A DNA stretch of 64,000 bases from Auriscalpium vulgare (Eukaryota > Basidiomycota > Agaricomycetes > Russulales > Auriscalpiaceae). The translations under genes and the position numbers were made by a program. Below are positions 21,291-32,329 of the stretch, piece after piece. The DNA lies in assembly GCA_019915015.1 (NCBI GenBank), contig JAHBBC010000002.1:2108001-2172000 (forward strand), written 5' to 3'. Below the pieces are notes generated by a model that saw nothing but the letters and a program-made list of their open reading frames with translations, searched no databases and had not been told where the DNA came from. Positions within the stretch are counted from its first letter, which is position 1; each line of letters begins with the position of its first letter.

Positions 21291-21859
21291 TGAGCAAGGC
21301 CTGCATTATTTGATCCATTTATACTGTAAAAGGTATGCCATCCACTGTAGCGAGAAGAGCACAATGTCTTTGAAACAATCGAACTACAACAGTTTGAGCA
21401 GCTCGGGTGTTTGTTTGGAGCAACTCGCATGTTTAAGTCAATGCTATATCTGCTACCTTGACTACCACCATGGTCCATGCCATTGTGCCCCACACTCCGC
21501 CCTCATGTCCACCACCCGGCACATACCTAGTCCTTGTCCTCTTGCTCTCGCCCATCCTTATGCACCCACTGCATGCCTATTGTCCTCCACCATGAGCACC
21601 CATGTTGTTACACCTTCTGCCTGCACCATGGCTAGCACACAGCCCAACCATATCACACCACCCCGCCCCCATCTGATGATGTGTATGATGGTCAGAGAGG
21701 TGGAGCAATAATCGGAGCACCGACACGACCGTGGAACAGTCGAGATTGGAGCGGTACAGCGCGAGCTCACAAACTGAGCTGGACAATGGTGCAACTGCGA
21801 AGGTACACAGACATTGCAGAGTCATCAGGCTCGCGGGGCGCAACTCACAGGGGTGTAGT

Positions 21860-22200
21860 TTAGTGGGTCCTCGAGCTGGTTGAGAATTGGTCCTGGATCA
21901 GCTGCGCCTCGTTGCGCGCGCAAGCGAGCTCGGCGACCAGCCCAACCTGCTTCTCCAGCGCAGCATCGCGCGCTGTAAACTCCACCTTGGGCGCGGTGAC
22001 CTCCTCGTGCACCCAAACCGCAACCATCTTTGGAATCGCATCATGGCTGGGATCGGGCGTCGGCATCTTGGACACCGCGCGGCGCGCACTGGGCAACGGC
22101 GACAAGCTCCACCTTCGTCAGTGAGCGACAGTGGGTGCGGGGACGTCCGCTGCTGCTTGGCCGTGCGCCGCGTGGGGATGGCGACGTAGTGCAGCTACTG
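21860..22200 (-). pseudogene. Possible captured gene fragment in HEL-1
   Basis: A minus-strand stretch encodes an Ala/Glu-rich helical peptide (VEFTARDAALEKQVGLVAELACARNEAQLIQDQF) that reads like a coiled-coil exon, but it has no neighbouring exon or conserved motif I recognise. Helentron-like elements often carry captured host exons, so this is a candidate. It could equally be a chance ORF in GC-rich DNA. Confidence 0.25.
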
Positions 22201-22430
22201 CACTGCGCGGCAATATGAGCCTGGCACACGCGCGACTGCTGCAATGCAGCGGTCCTCGCGTCCAACACCACTGTGACGCAGCGGCATTTGGAACTGCGAC
22301 CGAAGTCCGGCGCGCGCCACAGGTGGCAGCCCGCGGCTCGACTCTCCGAGCTTGGCCCAACACGCTTATGTAACGGGCCCGGACAACATTTTCGGAATCA
22401 GCTGTAACAGGCAGTCAGTTGAAAGTGCCG
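22200..22430. repeat. Second copy of the HEL-1 internal repeat
   Basis: Matches, with divergence, the sequence made by joining 10150-10201 to 19958-20095 across the MULE-like insertion: GATTTGAATCTGCGG, CACAG.CGGCAGCC, CTCTCCG.GCTTGGCCC and TTTTCGGAATCAGCTGTAA are all shared. HEL-1 therefore holds two diverged copies of this block, one near each end. Confidence 0.5.
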
Positions 22431-22589
22431 GTTGATGTGTCATACTGTGGGAACTTTATACCAAAACTGGAAAGTGGGGCATTTTCTTTTCTGACTACAA
22501 AACAATATAAATAACATGTGTATCTGTACTGGTCAGCTTGCAAAACACAAATAACTCACAGAAACGAGTGTCTTTTGAAGGGCAAAAAT

Positions 22590-22750
22590 GTGTATAGGTA
22601 TTGGGCAGGAGCTACTTAGCTAAGAATTACTGAATTAGGCAGGTGGGACGACGCAACTTGACCGTGGGATCTATTTCCTAAAGCGACTTATAATGTGTTT
22701 GGATTTTGGCCTGACTCATTGGAGAAAGAAACGATTAAGAGTAATCGTAA
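22590..22750 (+). repeat. HEL-1 3' terminus with hairpin
   Basis: About 150 bp (TTAGCTAAGAATTACTGA, GGACGACGCAACTTGACCGTG, CCTAAAGCGACTTATAA, GGCCTGACTCATTGGAG) shared in inverse orientation with 45615-45790 and 50496-50660. It ends in the hairpin CGATTAAGAGTAATCG (22732-22747) plus TAA. Confidence 0.75.
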
Positions 22751-23445
22751 CGTCTCCCCGAAGGCGAAGGCGCTCCTCGCCAAGTCCTTCGGCCTTACCC
22801 CCGAGCAATTCGCGCTCAAACTAGAGGCCTTCGTCCTCGCGGACCTTGGCAACGGTAAGCAACCCTTGCGAGGCATCCTCCACCTTTGCTCATAACCTGT
22901 AGATCATGGCACGAGGGCAAAGAGAAGCATGACGGACGACCAGAGTAGTGCGAGGTCGTGCATCCAAGATGGCCACGGTACGCAAACCTTTCGATGACGA
23001 CCTGTATGTTGAACTGACTGGTTGGCAAACAGATTCTTTACTCTTCAAGACCAAGGGCATCAAGCCAGGCTCCCTCAAGATGAACTACCGCAACTACAAG
23101 GGCAAGGTCGTCGAGGAGCACAAGATCGAGCTCCGGGGCTGGCCCCTCCCCGGGCCCGTGCAAAACCCAGGAACCCTCAAGCGACAGGAGCTGACGACGC
23201 TTCTCCGTGCACTCAAGAACCAGACGTGCCGATGGGAGAAGATGACCGACGTTGAGGTCGCCGCCCGCATCCAGCACAACCAGGAACACGTGGGCCGCGG
23301 GGAGGAGGTGTATATCCACCGAAAGGCCCGGAAGGCTGCGTCTGCGACGACCAACGCCGTCGCCAGCCCCTCCTCGACGCCGACCAATCCTGCCTCGACG
23401 CCGACCACCCCCGCCTCGACGCCGACGGCCCCCGGCGTGACGTAG
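22751..23445 (+). pseudogene. Gene X, 3' part (rest of exon 4, exons 5-6)
   Basis: Continues gene X after HEL-1. Exons about 22751-22854, 22903-22977 and 23033-23445, joined by GT-AG introns in frame. The product reads VSPKAKALLAKSFGL, PEQFALKLEAFVLADLG, then a conserved-looking C-terminal domain LKMNYRNYKGKVVEEHKIEL, RGWPLPGPVQNPGTLKR and LLRALKNQTCRWEKM, and ends in a Thr/Pro/Ala repeat tail (STPTxPA). Joining the halves at KI-Y-VSPK restores a continuous frame, which supports insertion into a once functional gene. The function is unknown. A stop at 23443-23445 ends it. Confidence 0.75.
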
Positions 23446-23752
23446 GCCGCTTCCCCCTCGTACCTCCCTCAGTAGCGCATAACGTGGGCCCGTAAGGCTG
23501 AAATAAATTGATTTCTTGGCATCTCTGTGTGCAATAGTGTACATTGTGTGCTCTGAAAGCAGAGGGAGCAGTCGAAACACGTCCAACACGAAGCTTCAAG
23601 ACGTCTCGACTTGTGAAGAAAACCGAGTTTCCGGACACGTGACCGTGTTGACATTGTTGAAACTTAGTCATTCGAGGTACGTTATATTCTATGATATTGC
23701 AGGGTAGTAAAGATCAGCTAATTTACAGGTGCTAGCTATGAGGGAGCAAATG
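23446..23752. other. Gene X downstream region
   Basis: Contains an AATAAA signal (23502-23507), about 60 bp after the gene X stop codon, a plausible polyadenylation site. Nothing else coding. Confidence 0.35.
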
Positions 23753-24375
23753 CAAGCTCGTCGTTGACGACGGCGGCGAGCGGGACAAGTGCCGGTGGTC
23801 CGGGGACAGGCGCCGCGGCATCTCTCGGCAAAGTGCCTGGACCCGCAGTGCCGCCGGCACCGCATACTTCCGTGCACGTGGTTCTGGTTCGTTTTCGGGT
23901 GCCCGCAAGATTCAGGAATGCTCCCTTCCCCCGTCCCCCGCTTGCTTAGGTAATGATGCCATCGCGTTCCCCTTGTAAATACGAATCGAATGATATATAC
24001 ATGTTGCTACATAGGGGGGGGGACGGGGGCAAGGGTCGAGCTCGTCGTCGACGACGGCGACGACAACCCTTGGCGCGGCGAGCGGGACAGGCGCCGAGGA
24101 CAGGCGCCTCGGCATCCCTCGGCAAAACACCTGGAACCGCTGTGCCGCCGGCGCCGCATACTTCCGTGCACGTGGTTTTGGTTCGTTTTCGGACACCGCG
24201 AGATTCGCGAATGCTCCCTTCCCCCGTCCCCTGCTTGCTTAGGTAACGACGCCATCGTGTTCCCCTTGTAAATACGAATCGAATGATATATACATGTTGC
24301 TATATAGGGGAGGGGACGGGGGGAGGGTCGAGCTCGTCGTCGACGACGGCGACGACGACCCTTAGCGCGCGGTGG
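23753..24375. repeat. Tandem repeat, 284- and 292-bp units
   Basis: Blocks beginning GAGCTCGTCGTCGACGACGG recur at about 23755, 24039 and 24331 (the first copy with TTGACG). Each unit holds the palindromic CGTCGTCGACGACG, a CATACTTCCGTGCACGTGGT segment and an AT-rich tail (AATCGAATGATATATACATG) ending in a G-run. About two full units and a partial third. The peptides it could encode are not believable. Confidence 0.8.
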
Positions 24376-25030
24376 GGGCCGTTGGCGCCGGTGACGAGAC
24401 GCGCGGGAACGGCGGCAGCCGGGCGGGCACGTGGTTGATGGCAATGATCTGGCCCCCTGCTCCCAATCTCCCTTATCTCTTTATCTCCCCGGGGGCGAGT
24501 GCTGGTGGAAGTGCTGCCGCAGCCAGGATTGAGCTAACAATGATAGTTAGCCTGGCCAAAGCACTACGACTGACCCGGCTACTTACCTTAGGTAAGAGGT
24601 ACAATCAGGTGTGCTCCCCACTGTTGGCCGGTATGCGCTCCCAAAATCCTTAGTGCTTAGTCAGACACTGAGTTGGCACTCCGTGGAACAGTTGGCACCC
24701 CGTTGTTGCGCATCAACATGGTTTGAGGGATTTCCCTTTGTAATCAAGCAAGATCCAATCAAGATCGCATTCAACAATAGCCGACTGAACTTTACAACTT
24801 TGCCATGAAGTTGGACGCCCATGCCGTCCATCCCCGTTCCCCACACTCCTTCATTTTGACCAATTCCTTGCACTTTCTCTTCCCTCTCTGCCCCACCCTC
24901 ATTATGCCCTTTTCTCTGTTATCCAGTGTTTGGGGAGTGGTTGATCACCTTTGTGCCGCTACAGCACATCTCGGCCGATCTGTGACCGGTGCCAGTATGT
25001 GCAATCACACGCAAGAACCCTAACAACGCT
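24376..25030. other. Unassigned stretch
   Basis: No gene or repeat I can support. There are short open frames on both strands without motifs. Confidence 0.3.
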
Positions 25031-25650
25031 AATCAGGAGGCCCACAATGTTTCGCAGCATATACAGCACTGCCCAACGAGGAGTCGCAGTGTTTCTGTGA
25101 AGAACTCGAGAAGGAAGAACCAGAGACACAACAATGGCTGGCAGAGTTCTTCTCACTAGAGCCGCGCCCGTCAATTACACGGCATCTCGCATCGTCACTT
25201 TGGAGCGATGCCCTTGCAGGACGGCTCAGCCCCTTTCCCAACTCCAAATGTACCGGCCTGTTCACGTTTGTGTCAGAACCCTTTGATGTCCCGTTTCTCA
25301 GCTCACTGCTGTTCCTTCGCCCGGAACTCAACATTGCTTCCCCGTTGTCGCTTGTGGTGCAGAGAGGTCGGCGGATCAGCAAAATTGGATGGAGAGCACC
25401 TTCACGTGCGGTTTGTCTGCGGTGGAATCGCGCAGTTCGTGCGTGTGATGCATTACTTCGGCCAGGACGATCAGTACACCGTATTTGCGGCAACTCTGGC
25501 GCGCGCTGATACGCCCCCAGCGCGGGTGGCTTCTGTTTTCGCATTTTCGGCACGTTCTATTGCCTCAACATCGACTATTGCAACACATTGCGCTCTCAGT
25601 TCCAGCCAAGATGCTAGCACACTTGTAGCAACACAGGCCCATACTCCTTG
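25031..25650 (+). pseudogene. Broken coding remnant of unknown family
   Basis: An open frame from about 25050 reads FAAYTALPNEESQCFCEELE, WLAEFFSLEPRPSITRHLAS, LFTFVSEPFDVPFLSSLLFL and LRPELNIASPLSLVVQ, with good codon character. Near 25370 the sense frame switches to KLDGEHLHVRFVCGGIAQFV and RVMHYFGQDDQYTVFAATLA, then fades. The change of frame without a clear intron suggests a decayed gene. The second part resembles in layout the C-terminal domain of fungal transposases, but I cannot name the family. Confidence 0.35.
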
Positions 25651-28298
25651 ACGTCTCCATCAATTCTCTACCATCCTGGCCTTGCAAAACGATTGCACAA
25701 GTCCCCAAGTCATATGTATGCGCTCCCCAAGTCACCAAGACGTTCTGTTCCAGCCATTAGCATTCTGTGCACACATCGCGATGTCTCGCACACACATCCC
25801 CTTGTTGCCCTCAGCTCCACACATGTTGCACTCGCCTCCCACCTCGTTCCCAGAGCGTCCCATTGTTGCGCAGCACCTTGACGTGTCACCCACAGGTCCC
25901 AGGGTCCGGTCAATATTCAGTGTCTCAGAGCAATGTTCTGGTTTGATGGTTTCCGATATGTTGCAATCCGCATATCCCGGAGTTTCGCATGGAGATAGCA
26001 CAGCCTTGCTGTTCCGATACGTCATGATGCTTGTTTCTGATTTGATACACCTTCTAGAATATCCCACTATCCCCATACTTACCCAGATGACTCACAGTAG
26101 CCACAGAGACGTGTTTCCCATGTATATCTGTTGGTAGCTAGGTCACAGAATATCAGACAACTTCTCCCCTCCATGTAACGGGGCGAGTGTTTCGAGCGAA
26201 GGGGACGCGAGAATGAACAGAGGAAGTCACTGGCGTTGACTCGACGAGGGAAAGGTACAGGAGCCGCGAGCGACGGAGTAATACGGGCACACGGACCAAC
26301 GGAGGCAAATGTACATAGCTAAGTCGGGATGAGCACGTGTACCGTAATGATGCGAGTCTGTCGTACGAAACCAGAGTCCGTGAGCTAAGTATAGTGTCCG
26401 TTTGTATCTAGAATGGCCGTGCCCATCACATCATCTCCCTTTCTAGGGTCACGGACGATGGGGCTGCTCAGAGGTTCAGCCTTTCGGCCGGCTTGGACAC
26501 ACGACGTGAGCGCGTCGTAGTCTGCGGAGCAGGTTCGTACACAGATCTCAATCTCTGTCGTACGACCGGCGGGGACGGTGGGCGAGGAGCGGCAGCGGGT
26601 ACGGCGGGACGAGCGGACGGCAACGGAGCGGCAGGTGGCGCGGAGGACGACGGCGGCGACGCGGTGATACGCCTCGCCCCGCGCTGCGAGGCGATCGTTA
26701 CGGAATTTTCGCACTTTCGTCAAGTCAACAGATACACAATTCCGGAGATCGCAGCGTCGCGCAGCAGTGCTCCGACCATCCAATTGGTTCCTCCGACCGC
26801 TCGCAAGATCGGAGCCAGAGTTCCGACCGTTGGAGTCTCGCAGAGCTGTCGCGCAATCGGAATCATACCTTGGACACCACGCTCGGACCAGCAACTCCGT
26901 CGCACACATCACACGCAGTCATCCGACCACTCACTCATTGTTCCGACTGCCGCCACGCGACCTCGAGCACAGCGTCTCCCACAGTTGTCACAACGCGTCG
27001 GAATTCCATCAGACATTTCGATCATCAAGATCGTCGTTTCAGCACGTGCACCACGCCTCTCCGACGTCTCTGCGACTTCCGAGTACCCCCACAGTTGCGC
27101 CATTGTCCTCCGACCATTGTCTAGCCCAGCTCTCGAGTTTGCGCCACATTCCTTTGATCCCGATTGTTCTGCGGTCGGACCAGCGCTCCGATTATCCCTC
27201 CACCGTTCCGACCATCGCACGCGCAACACCGGAGCATTCTTCCAACTGTTCAACGAGTTGCAAGATTGCAACACTCACCTGCAACCCCCTCGCACGTCGG
27301 AGTGCATTCTACCATTCGCCACACCTCCATTGTCTCCTGTTCTGGTCGTATTGTCTTGTTCGACATTGTAGGATGTCTCTCCCACACTTCTTGACAGCGC
27401 AGATCGTTTTCCATGCGCTTGCACTGCCCTCCTGACAGCGCTGATCACTTGCTCCACATTATTCTCCACAGCATCGCAGACCTTCTGATATGTTCTATGG
27501 ACTCTCCCCCATTGTCTGTACCATGTGCGACTTGCGCACCATTGTTTGCTTTTGTTCCGACTCCATTCTCGATCGGACTCGTACTGTAGCGGTCGAAACA
27601 CATAAATAGCGGTCGCATCCATGCTGCAATACAGATTCGGTTCCCCCCCGCACGGTTCAGATCTCATTCGACACCCATAACGCCTCGTCTCTATCGTATA
27701 GTTAGCTCGAGGCTAGCTCTGTCGCCTTTGCCTTTGCCTTTGTCTTTGTCGTCGTCGTCCCGCACTCAGCTTATCGTTCTCCTCGCTCTCATAATGTTCC
27801 ATCGTCGTCCCATTAGCCGTTGCCCTCGCACTTCGCTCCGACCGTCTTGCGACATCGGAGATCGCAGTCGCGTTCCGCTCGTCCCGCAGTGATCGCAACA
27901 TCGATTGGCGTGCTCGCACCACTCATTCCTATCTTTCGACCACCGCCCCCGCTCCTCCGACCGTCCACACGCCTCTGCGTCGTTGCCTGCATGACTCATC
28001 GTCGCTCCGACCGTCTTGCGACCTCGGAGATCGCAGTCTTGACTCTGTCGTCTCGCAGCGGTCGCAGCCTCAATCGCACCACTCGCACCACTTGTCCACA
28101 CATTCCGACCATCGCATCTGCGCCTCCGACCCCTCATCGACGACTCTCCGACTGATCACGCATTCCAACCAGTGCATCCGATTGCACACCTCCCCACACT
28201 CGTCGGAGACGCACTCCGATTGTCTTCGGGACCCTGACACTCACTCGCACACATCACGGTACCCTCACCAGCGCTCTAGGGATCTGGTATCTGACACA
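25651..28298. other. GC-rich, low-complexity filler downstream of Gypsy-2
   Basis: Many overlapping ORFs on both strands but no motif. From 26490 to 28230 the DNA is built from recurring TCCGACC, CTCCGACCGT and CGGAGATCGCAGT words, which creates long spurious frames such as 26493-27371. It contains a (TTTGCC)n-type microsatellite at 27722-27760. Because it lies just 3' of the Gypsy-2 pol, it may include that element's degraded 3' end, but I found no LTR pair. Confidence 0.35.
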
Positions 28299-28796
28299 TT
28301 ACCACCCTACTACCTGTGGGTGCCCATCAGCGGAGGGCAGCGGGACCTGTGGAGCAGGAAAAGACGAGTCAACGGGTTCGGAATCATGTACAGTAAAGTG
28401 TTTATCGAGGACGGTGGAATGGGGACAAGGAGCGCGGGGATTTCGACGATGGAAGCGATCGATTAACTCGTTCTGGGTAGTGGGAATGTCGGAGAGGGGA
28501 ATCCACGAGTTCTCTGACTCGGGAAGCGACTTCCAGTGGACGAGGTATTCGTAGCAATGACCGACTTTGCGCGAGTCGTGGATGGACTGGACTTGTAGCG
28601 CAGGATCTTCGTTGAGTTCGAAAGGAGCGGGCGAGGAATGAGGATGGAAAATGGAAGGATCTTGGTAGGGTTCAAGGAGCGAGACATGGAAGACAGGATG
28701 AAGGCGAGAGAGGTAGGATGGGAGGCGGAGGTGATAGGAAGAGGAACCGATTCTGCGGATGACGGGATACGGGCCGAGACGACGATGGTCGAGTCA
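28299..28796 (-). pseudogene. Gypsy-2 pol, C-terminal fragment with chromodomain
   Basis: Minus-strand coding reading LGPYPVIRRIGSSSYHLRLP, HPVFHVSLLEPYQDP and a chromodomain (CYEYLVHWKSLPESENSWIP), ending VVGW-stop at 28299-28301. It is the direct continuation of the integrase fragment at 33712-34503: that part ends RPSLKPSEK and this one resumes with LDHRRLGPYPV. The two are separated by a ~4.9 kb insertion. The element differs clearly from Gypsy-1. Confidence 0.8.
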
Positions 28797-29129
28797 TCTG
28801 AAAAAAATAACCTTGCTATAGACCACTATATTACCGTGATAGCCTATATAGGGCCATAGCAAGGTACAGGTCCTCATAGCTTATATAGGACCTTATGCTT
28901 CCTATAGAGTAGCATAGGCTTGATATAGAGTGCTATGGTGTGCTATGGAGTGCTATGGATGCACATACCCTTGCTATAGATATTATGGATGCACTTACCC
29001 TTGCTATAGATGCCATGCAAGTGGCCTGGTAGCTATACACACTAGTAACACTATACGCCTGATATATCACATATATGCTCAATATTCTAGTCTAGCTGTT
29101 TATTAAAATATTCAGATGATCCCAATATC

Positions 29130-31874
29130 TGAACTACATGTTGAAGAGAGCCGTTGCTACGCACGGCAGGCGATTCCATCCAAGCATTGGGAATGCAAAA
29201 TTCTCAGTCTTCCCTCAATTATCTGTTGAGTTGTACATGAGGAAACAAGGAGGGAGCTATGGTTAATATATACTTACAAGTGATGTCTATTCATTTGGAG
29301 TTCAACAATTTTAGAGTTTGTTATTTGCAGAAGGAGTGGTGAAGGAAAGCATTTGTAGCAAACATGTGGCTTATAAGGATGGATAATATACTGACCTAAA
29401 TCTACATAAACAATGATCTGAGGTCAAATTTACTACATATGGCGTTAGTTCAGAAGCCAATAGAGAAGTCAATATTGAATTGTTAATGTATATGGCACCC
29501 AGGCCATGAACAAACACAAGCAACAATATTAAATCTTTAATCTATGCTACACTTGAAAGTAATCAAACCCTAAGCCTACTGAGGCGAGCCACTTCTTGAA
29601 TTCACATAATACCACCAGGACAGATTTGTAATTCAAAGCACAGTGAAATGCACTCAGCCCCTTTTAAATTTACATCAAACCACCAGGCTGGAATTTCAGT
29701 TCAGATCACACCGGAATGCACCCAGCCCCTGTTTGAATTCACATCGCACCACCGGGCTGGATTTTTAATTCAGATCACACCAAAATGCACTCAGCCCCTG
29801 TTTTAATTCACATCATGCCACCGGGCTGAATATCTAATTCAAAGCACAACAAAATGCACTCAGCCATGTTGATATTCATATCAGACGACCAGGGTGGATT
29901 TTTAATTCAGATCATACCAAAATGCACTCAGCCCCTGCTTTAATTCACATCATGCCACCGGGCTGAATATTTAATTCAAAGCACAACAAAATGCACTAAG
30001 CCCTGTTGATATTCATATCAGATGACCAGGGTGGATTTTTAATTCAGATCACACCAAAATGCACTCAGCCCCGTTTAAATTCACATCAAACCACCGGGCT
30101 GGATTTTGAACTCAGATCACACCAAAATACGCTCATCCCCTGTTTTAACTCACATCATGCCGCTGGGCTGAATATCTAATTCAAAGCACAACAAAATGCA
30201 CTCAGCCATGTTGATATTCATATCAAACGACCAGGGTGGATTATTAGTTCAGATCACACCAAAATGCACTCAGCCCCTATTTTAATTCACATCATCCCAC
30301 TGGGCTGAATATTTAATTCAAAGCGCAACAAAATGCACTCAGCCCATTTAAATTCACATCAAACCACCAGGCTGGATTTTGAACTCAGATCACACCAAAA
30401 TACGCTCATCCCCTGTTTTAACTCACATCATGCCGCTGGGCTGAATATCTAATTCAAAGCACAACAAAATGCACTTAGCCATGTTGATATTCATATCAGA
30501 CGACCAGGGTGGATTATTAGTTCAGATCACACCAAAATGCACTCAGCCCCGTTTAAATTCACATCATGCCACCGGGCTGAATATTTAATTCGAAGCACAA
30601 CAAATGCACTCAGCCCTCTTGATATTCATATCACACCAAACCAGAATGCACTCAGCCCCTGTTTTAATTAATATCACACCACCGGGCTGAATATTTCATT
30701 TAGATCACACTGAAATGCACTCAGCCCTGTTTAAATTCACATCAGATGACCAGGGTGGATTTTTAATTCAGCTCACACGGAAATGCACTGAGCCCTGTTG
30801 AAATCTGCATCACACCACTTGGATGGATTTTTAATTGAGATCACAAAAAATGCACTCAGCCTTGTATAAATTCACATCATGCCACACCAGAATGCTCTCA
30901 GCCCCTGTATTAATTCACATCATGCCACCAGGCTGGATATATAATTTGGATCACACCCAAATGCACTCAGCTCCTGTTTTAATCTATATCACACCACCAG
31001 GCTGGATGCTTAATCCATATCACCAAAATGCACCCAGCTCCTATTTTGCGTTTTATCATGCCACATTGCTGGATTTTTAATTTAGGTTATACCAAAATGC
31101 ACTCAGCCTCTGTTTGGATTTATATCAATTTATATCACACCGCAAGGTCGGATATTTGTTTCAGATCACCCTTCAGCCCCTGTTTGGATTTATATCATAC
31201 AACAAGGTTCAATGTTTGATTCATATGCCACTGAAATGTTCTCAGTCTCAGTGCCTTCCTAGATTTATATTGACTATATATGTTGACTGTTGAATCAAAT
31301 TCAAACCGGACTACACTTGGCCCCTGTTTCAATATATATTGCACCAGAGCCTCAATTTTTAATTTATATTGTCAGCCCCGCAGAGAGCAGAGGTGACAAT
31401 ACTGAATTCTTAATTCAAAAGCATAGTGTCAATTTCATAAAGCAACACCTCACAGTGTGCTCATCCAAATATCATGAAAGCAAGAGATTATGTGACAAGG
31501 AATGCACAATCTTGCAACTATTGTTAATATGTTCACAATGTCATCACAATAATTTCAACGATTAAAACAGCAAGCGATCGTTTTAGTATTTAAAAAAGAT
31601 GAAGATAACAGCCTGAACATCATAAACTAACTCCTCATGATCTGCTCATTCAAATCTCATGAAACAACCACCATTCGAAAGCTGTTCCTCGTAGCTTTCC
31701 AATGATACAAAGCAATCGCAAATCCAACTTGTTATCACGAAGATATAATAGTAGAACTGTTGACTGGGAAAACTCAGGTGTGTGCCCGGGTGAAACCGGG
31801 AACTGTACTTTACTTCGGACTCCGACGTCATATTTTTCTTCTCGAAAGAACTGATTCCAAATATGGAATCAGAA
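29130..31874 (+). mobile_element. E2 copy 1
   Basis: Over 90% identical by eye to E2 copy 2 (38392-42104) from TGGGAATGCAAAATTC to the terminal hairpin TGATTCCAAATATGGAATCA (31853-31872). The first ~55 bp (29130-29184) are not E2 but a piece of the KDZ exon that flanks copy 2, and about 75 bp of the E2 start are missing. No coding capacity. The body is mostly the 66-70-bp minisatellite. Confidence 0.8.
29640..31230. repeat. E2 minisatellite, copy 1
   Basis: About 23 imperfect tandem units of roughly 66-70 bp, each with AAATGCACTCAGCCCCTG, TTTAATTCACATCA, CACCGGGCTG and ATTTAATTCA. Variant units alternate ATCATGCCACCGGGCTGAAT with AGACGACCAGGGTGGATT types. Confidence 0.9.
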
Positions 31875-32089
31875 AGATGATCTCAAGAGCATTTCACATT
31901 CCAAAGTGATTTCATTGACTTGTATCTATAGACAGTAATACAAATATGTTATATATGTACAAGCTAAAAAGATGGACTCTGAAATATAAAGAACCGAGGG
32001 TTAGAAGGTGGATAGGATAGGAAAAAGAACACATAAGCTTACCAGTCGAGATAGTAGCACTCAATCCTAGAAGATGGATAATTGATAAA

Positions 32090-32250
32090 TGTTCAAGCCA
32101 AGATAAGCAAAATACTTACAGAAGTTGAGAGAATTTTGTTGAAGTCAAAGGAAATTGTTGAATTCAAGGCAAAGTTGAAGTCGAGAGGAGTGGGAAGTTC
32201 GGGTGCGCATGATGCGAAAAGGCTGCTGCCTTTATAGGCCGCGTGCGCGC
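32090..32250 (-). promoter_or_regulatory. Captured promoter and leader (minus strand)
   Basis: On the minus strand a TATA box CCTATAAAGG (about 32229-32239) is followed by a pyrimidine-rich leader (CCCACTCCTCTCGACTTCAA), then CTTCTGTAAGTATTTTGC, a good intron donor, and TTCTAG, a good acceptor, near 32069. This looks like the 5' end of an ordinary fungal gene whose coding part is absent. Confidence 0.35.
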
Positions 32251-32329
32251 GCGGACCATGTTGCATCACATGACTGTTTCTTTTGCTCGAGTGGCGGGTA
32301 TTGCAAGCGGCACAAACCCGCGCAACGTT

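Larger units (their letters stand above)
10096..22750 (+). mobile_element. HEL-1: Helentron-like non-autonomous element (nested host)
   Basis: Inserted in exon 4 of gene X. The left end begins near ACTTGGTG (10096) and carries ATTACTCTTAATCG at 10134-10147, about 38 bp inside. The right end carries the inverse, CGATTAAGAGTAAT, at 22732-22745 within a terminal hairpin CGATTAAGAGTAATCG, followed by TAA. The same pair of ends bounds HEL-2 (50496-53048) in opposite orientation, and the right-end type also occurs at 45615. One subterminal and one terminal inverted repeat, a hairpin at one end and no clear target duplication match the Helitron2/Helentron architecture. No Rep/helicase gene is visible, so the copy is non-autonomous. 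It contains a MULE-like element and a Gypsy retrotransposon. Boundaries are good to a few bases. Confidence 0.6.

Noticed and set aside
10096..22750. Canonical Helitron
   Set aside because: No 5' TC or 3' CTRR, and the hairpin is at the very end; the asymmetric inverted repeats fit Helentrons better.
26493..27435. ORFs of 292 and 222 residues
   Set aside because: Overlapping frames in TCCGACC-type low-complexity DNA, without motif or plausible splice structure.
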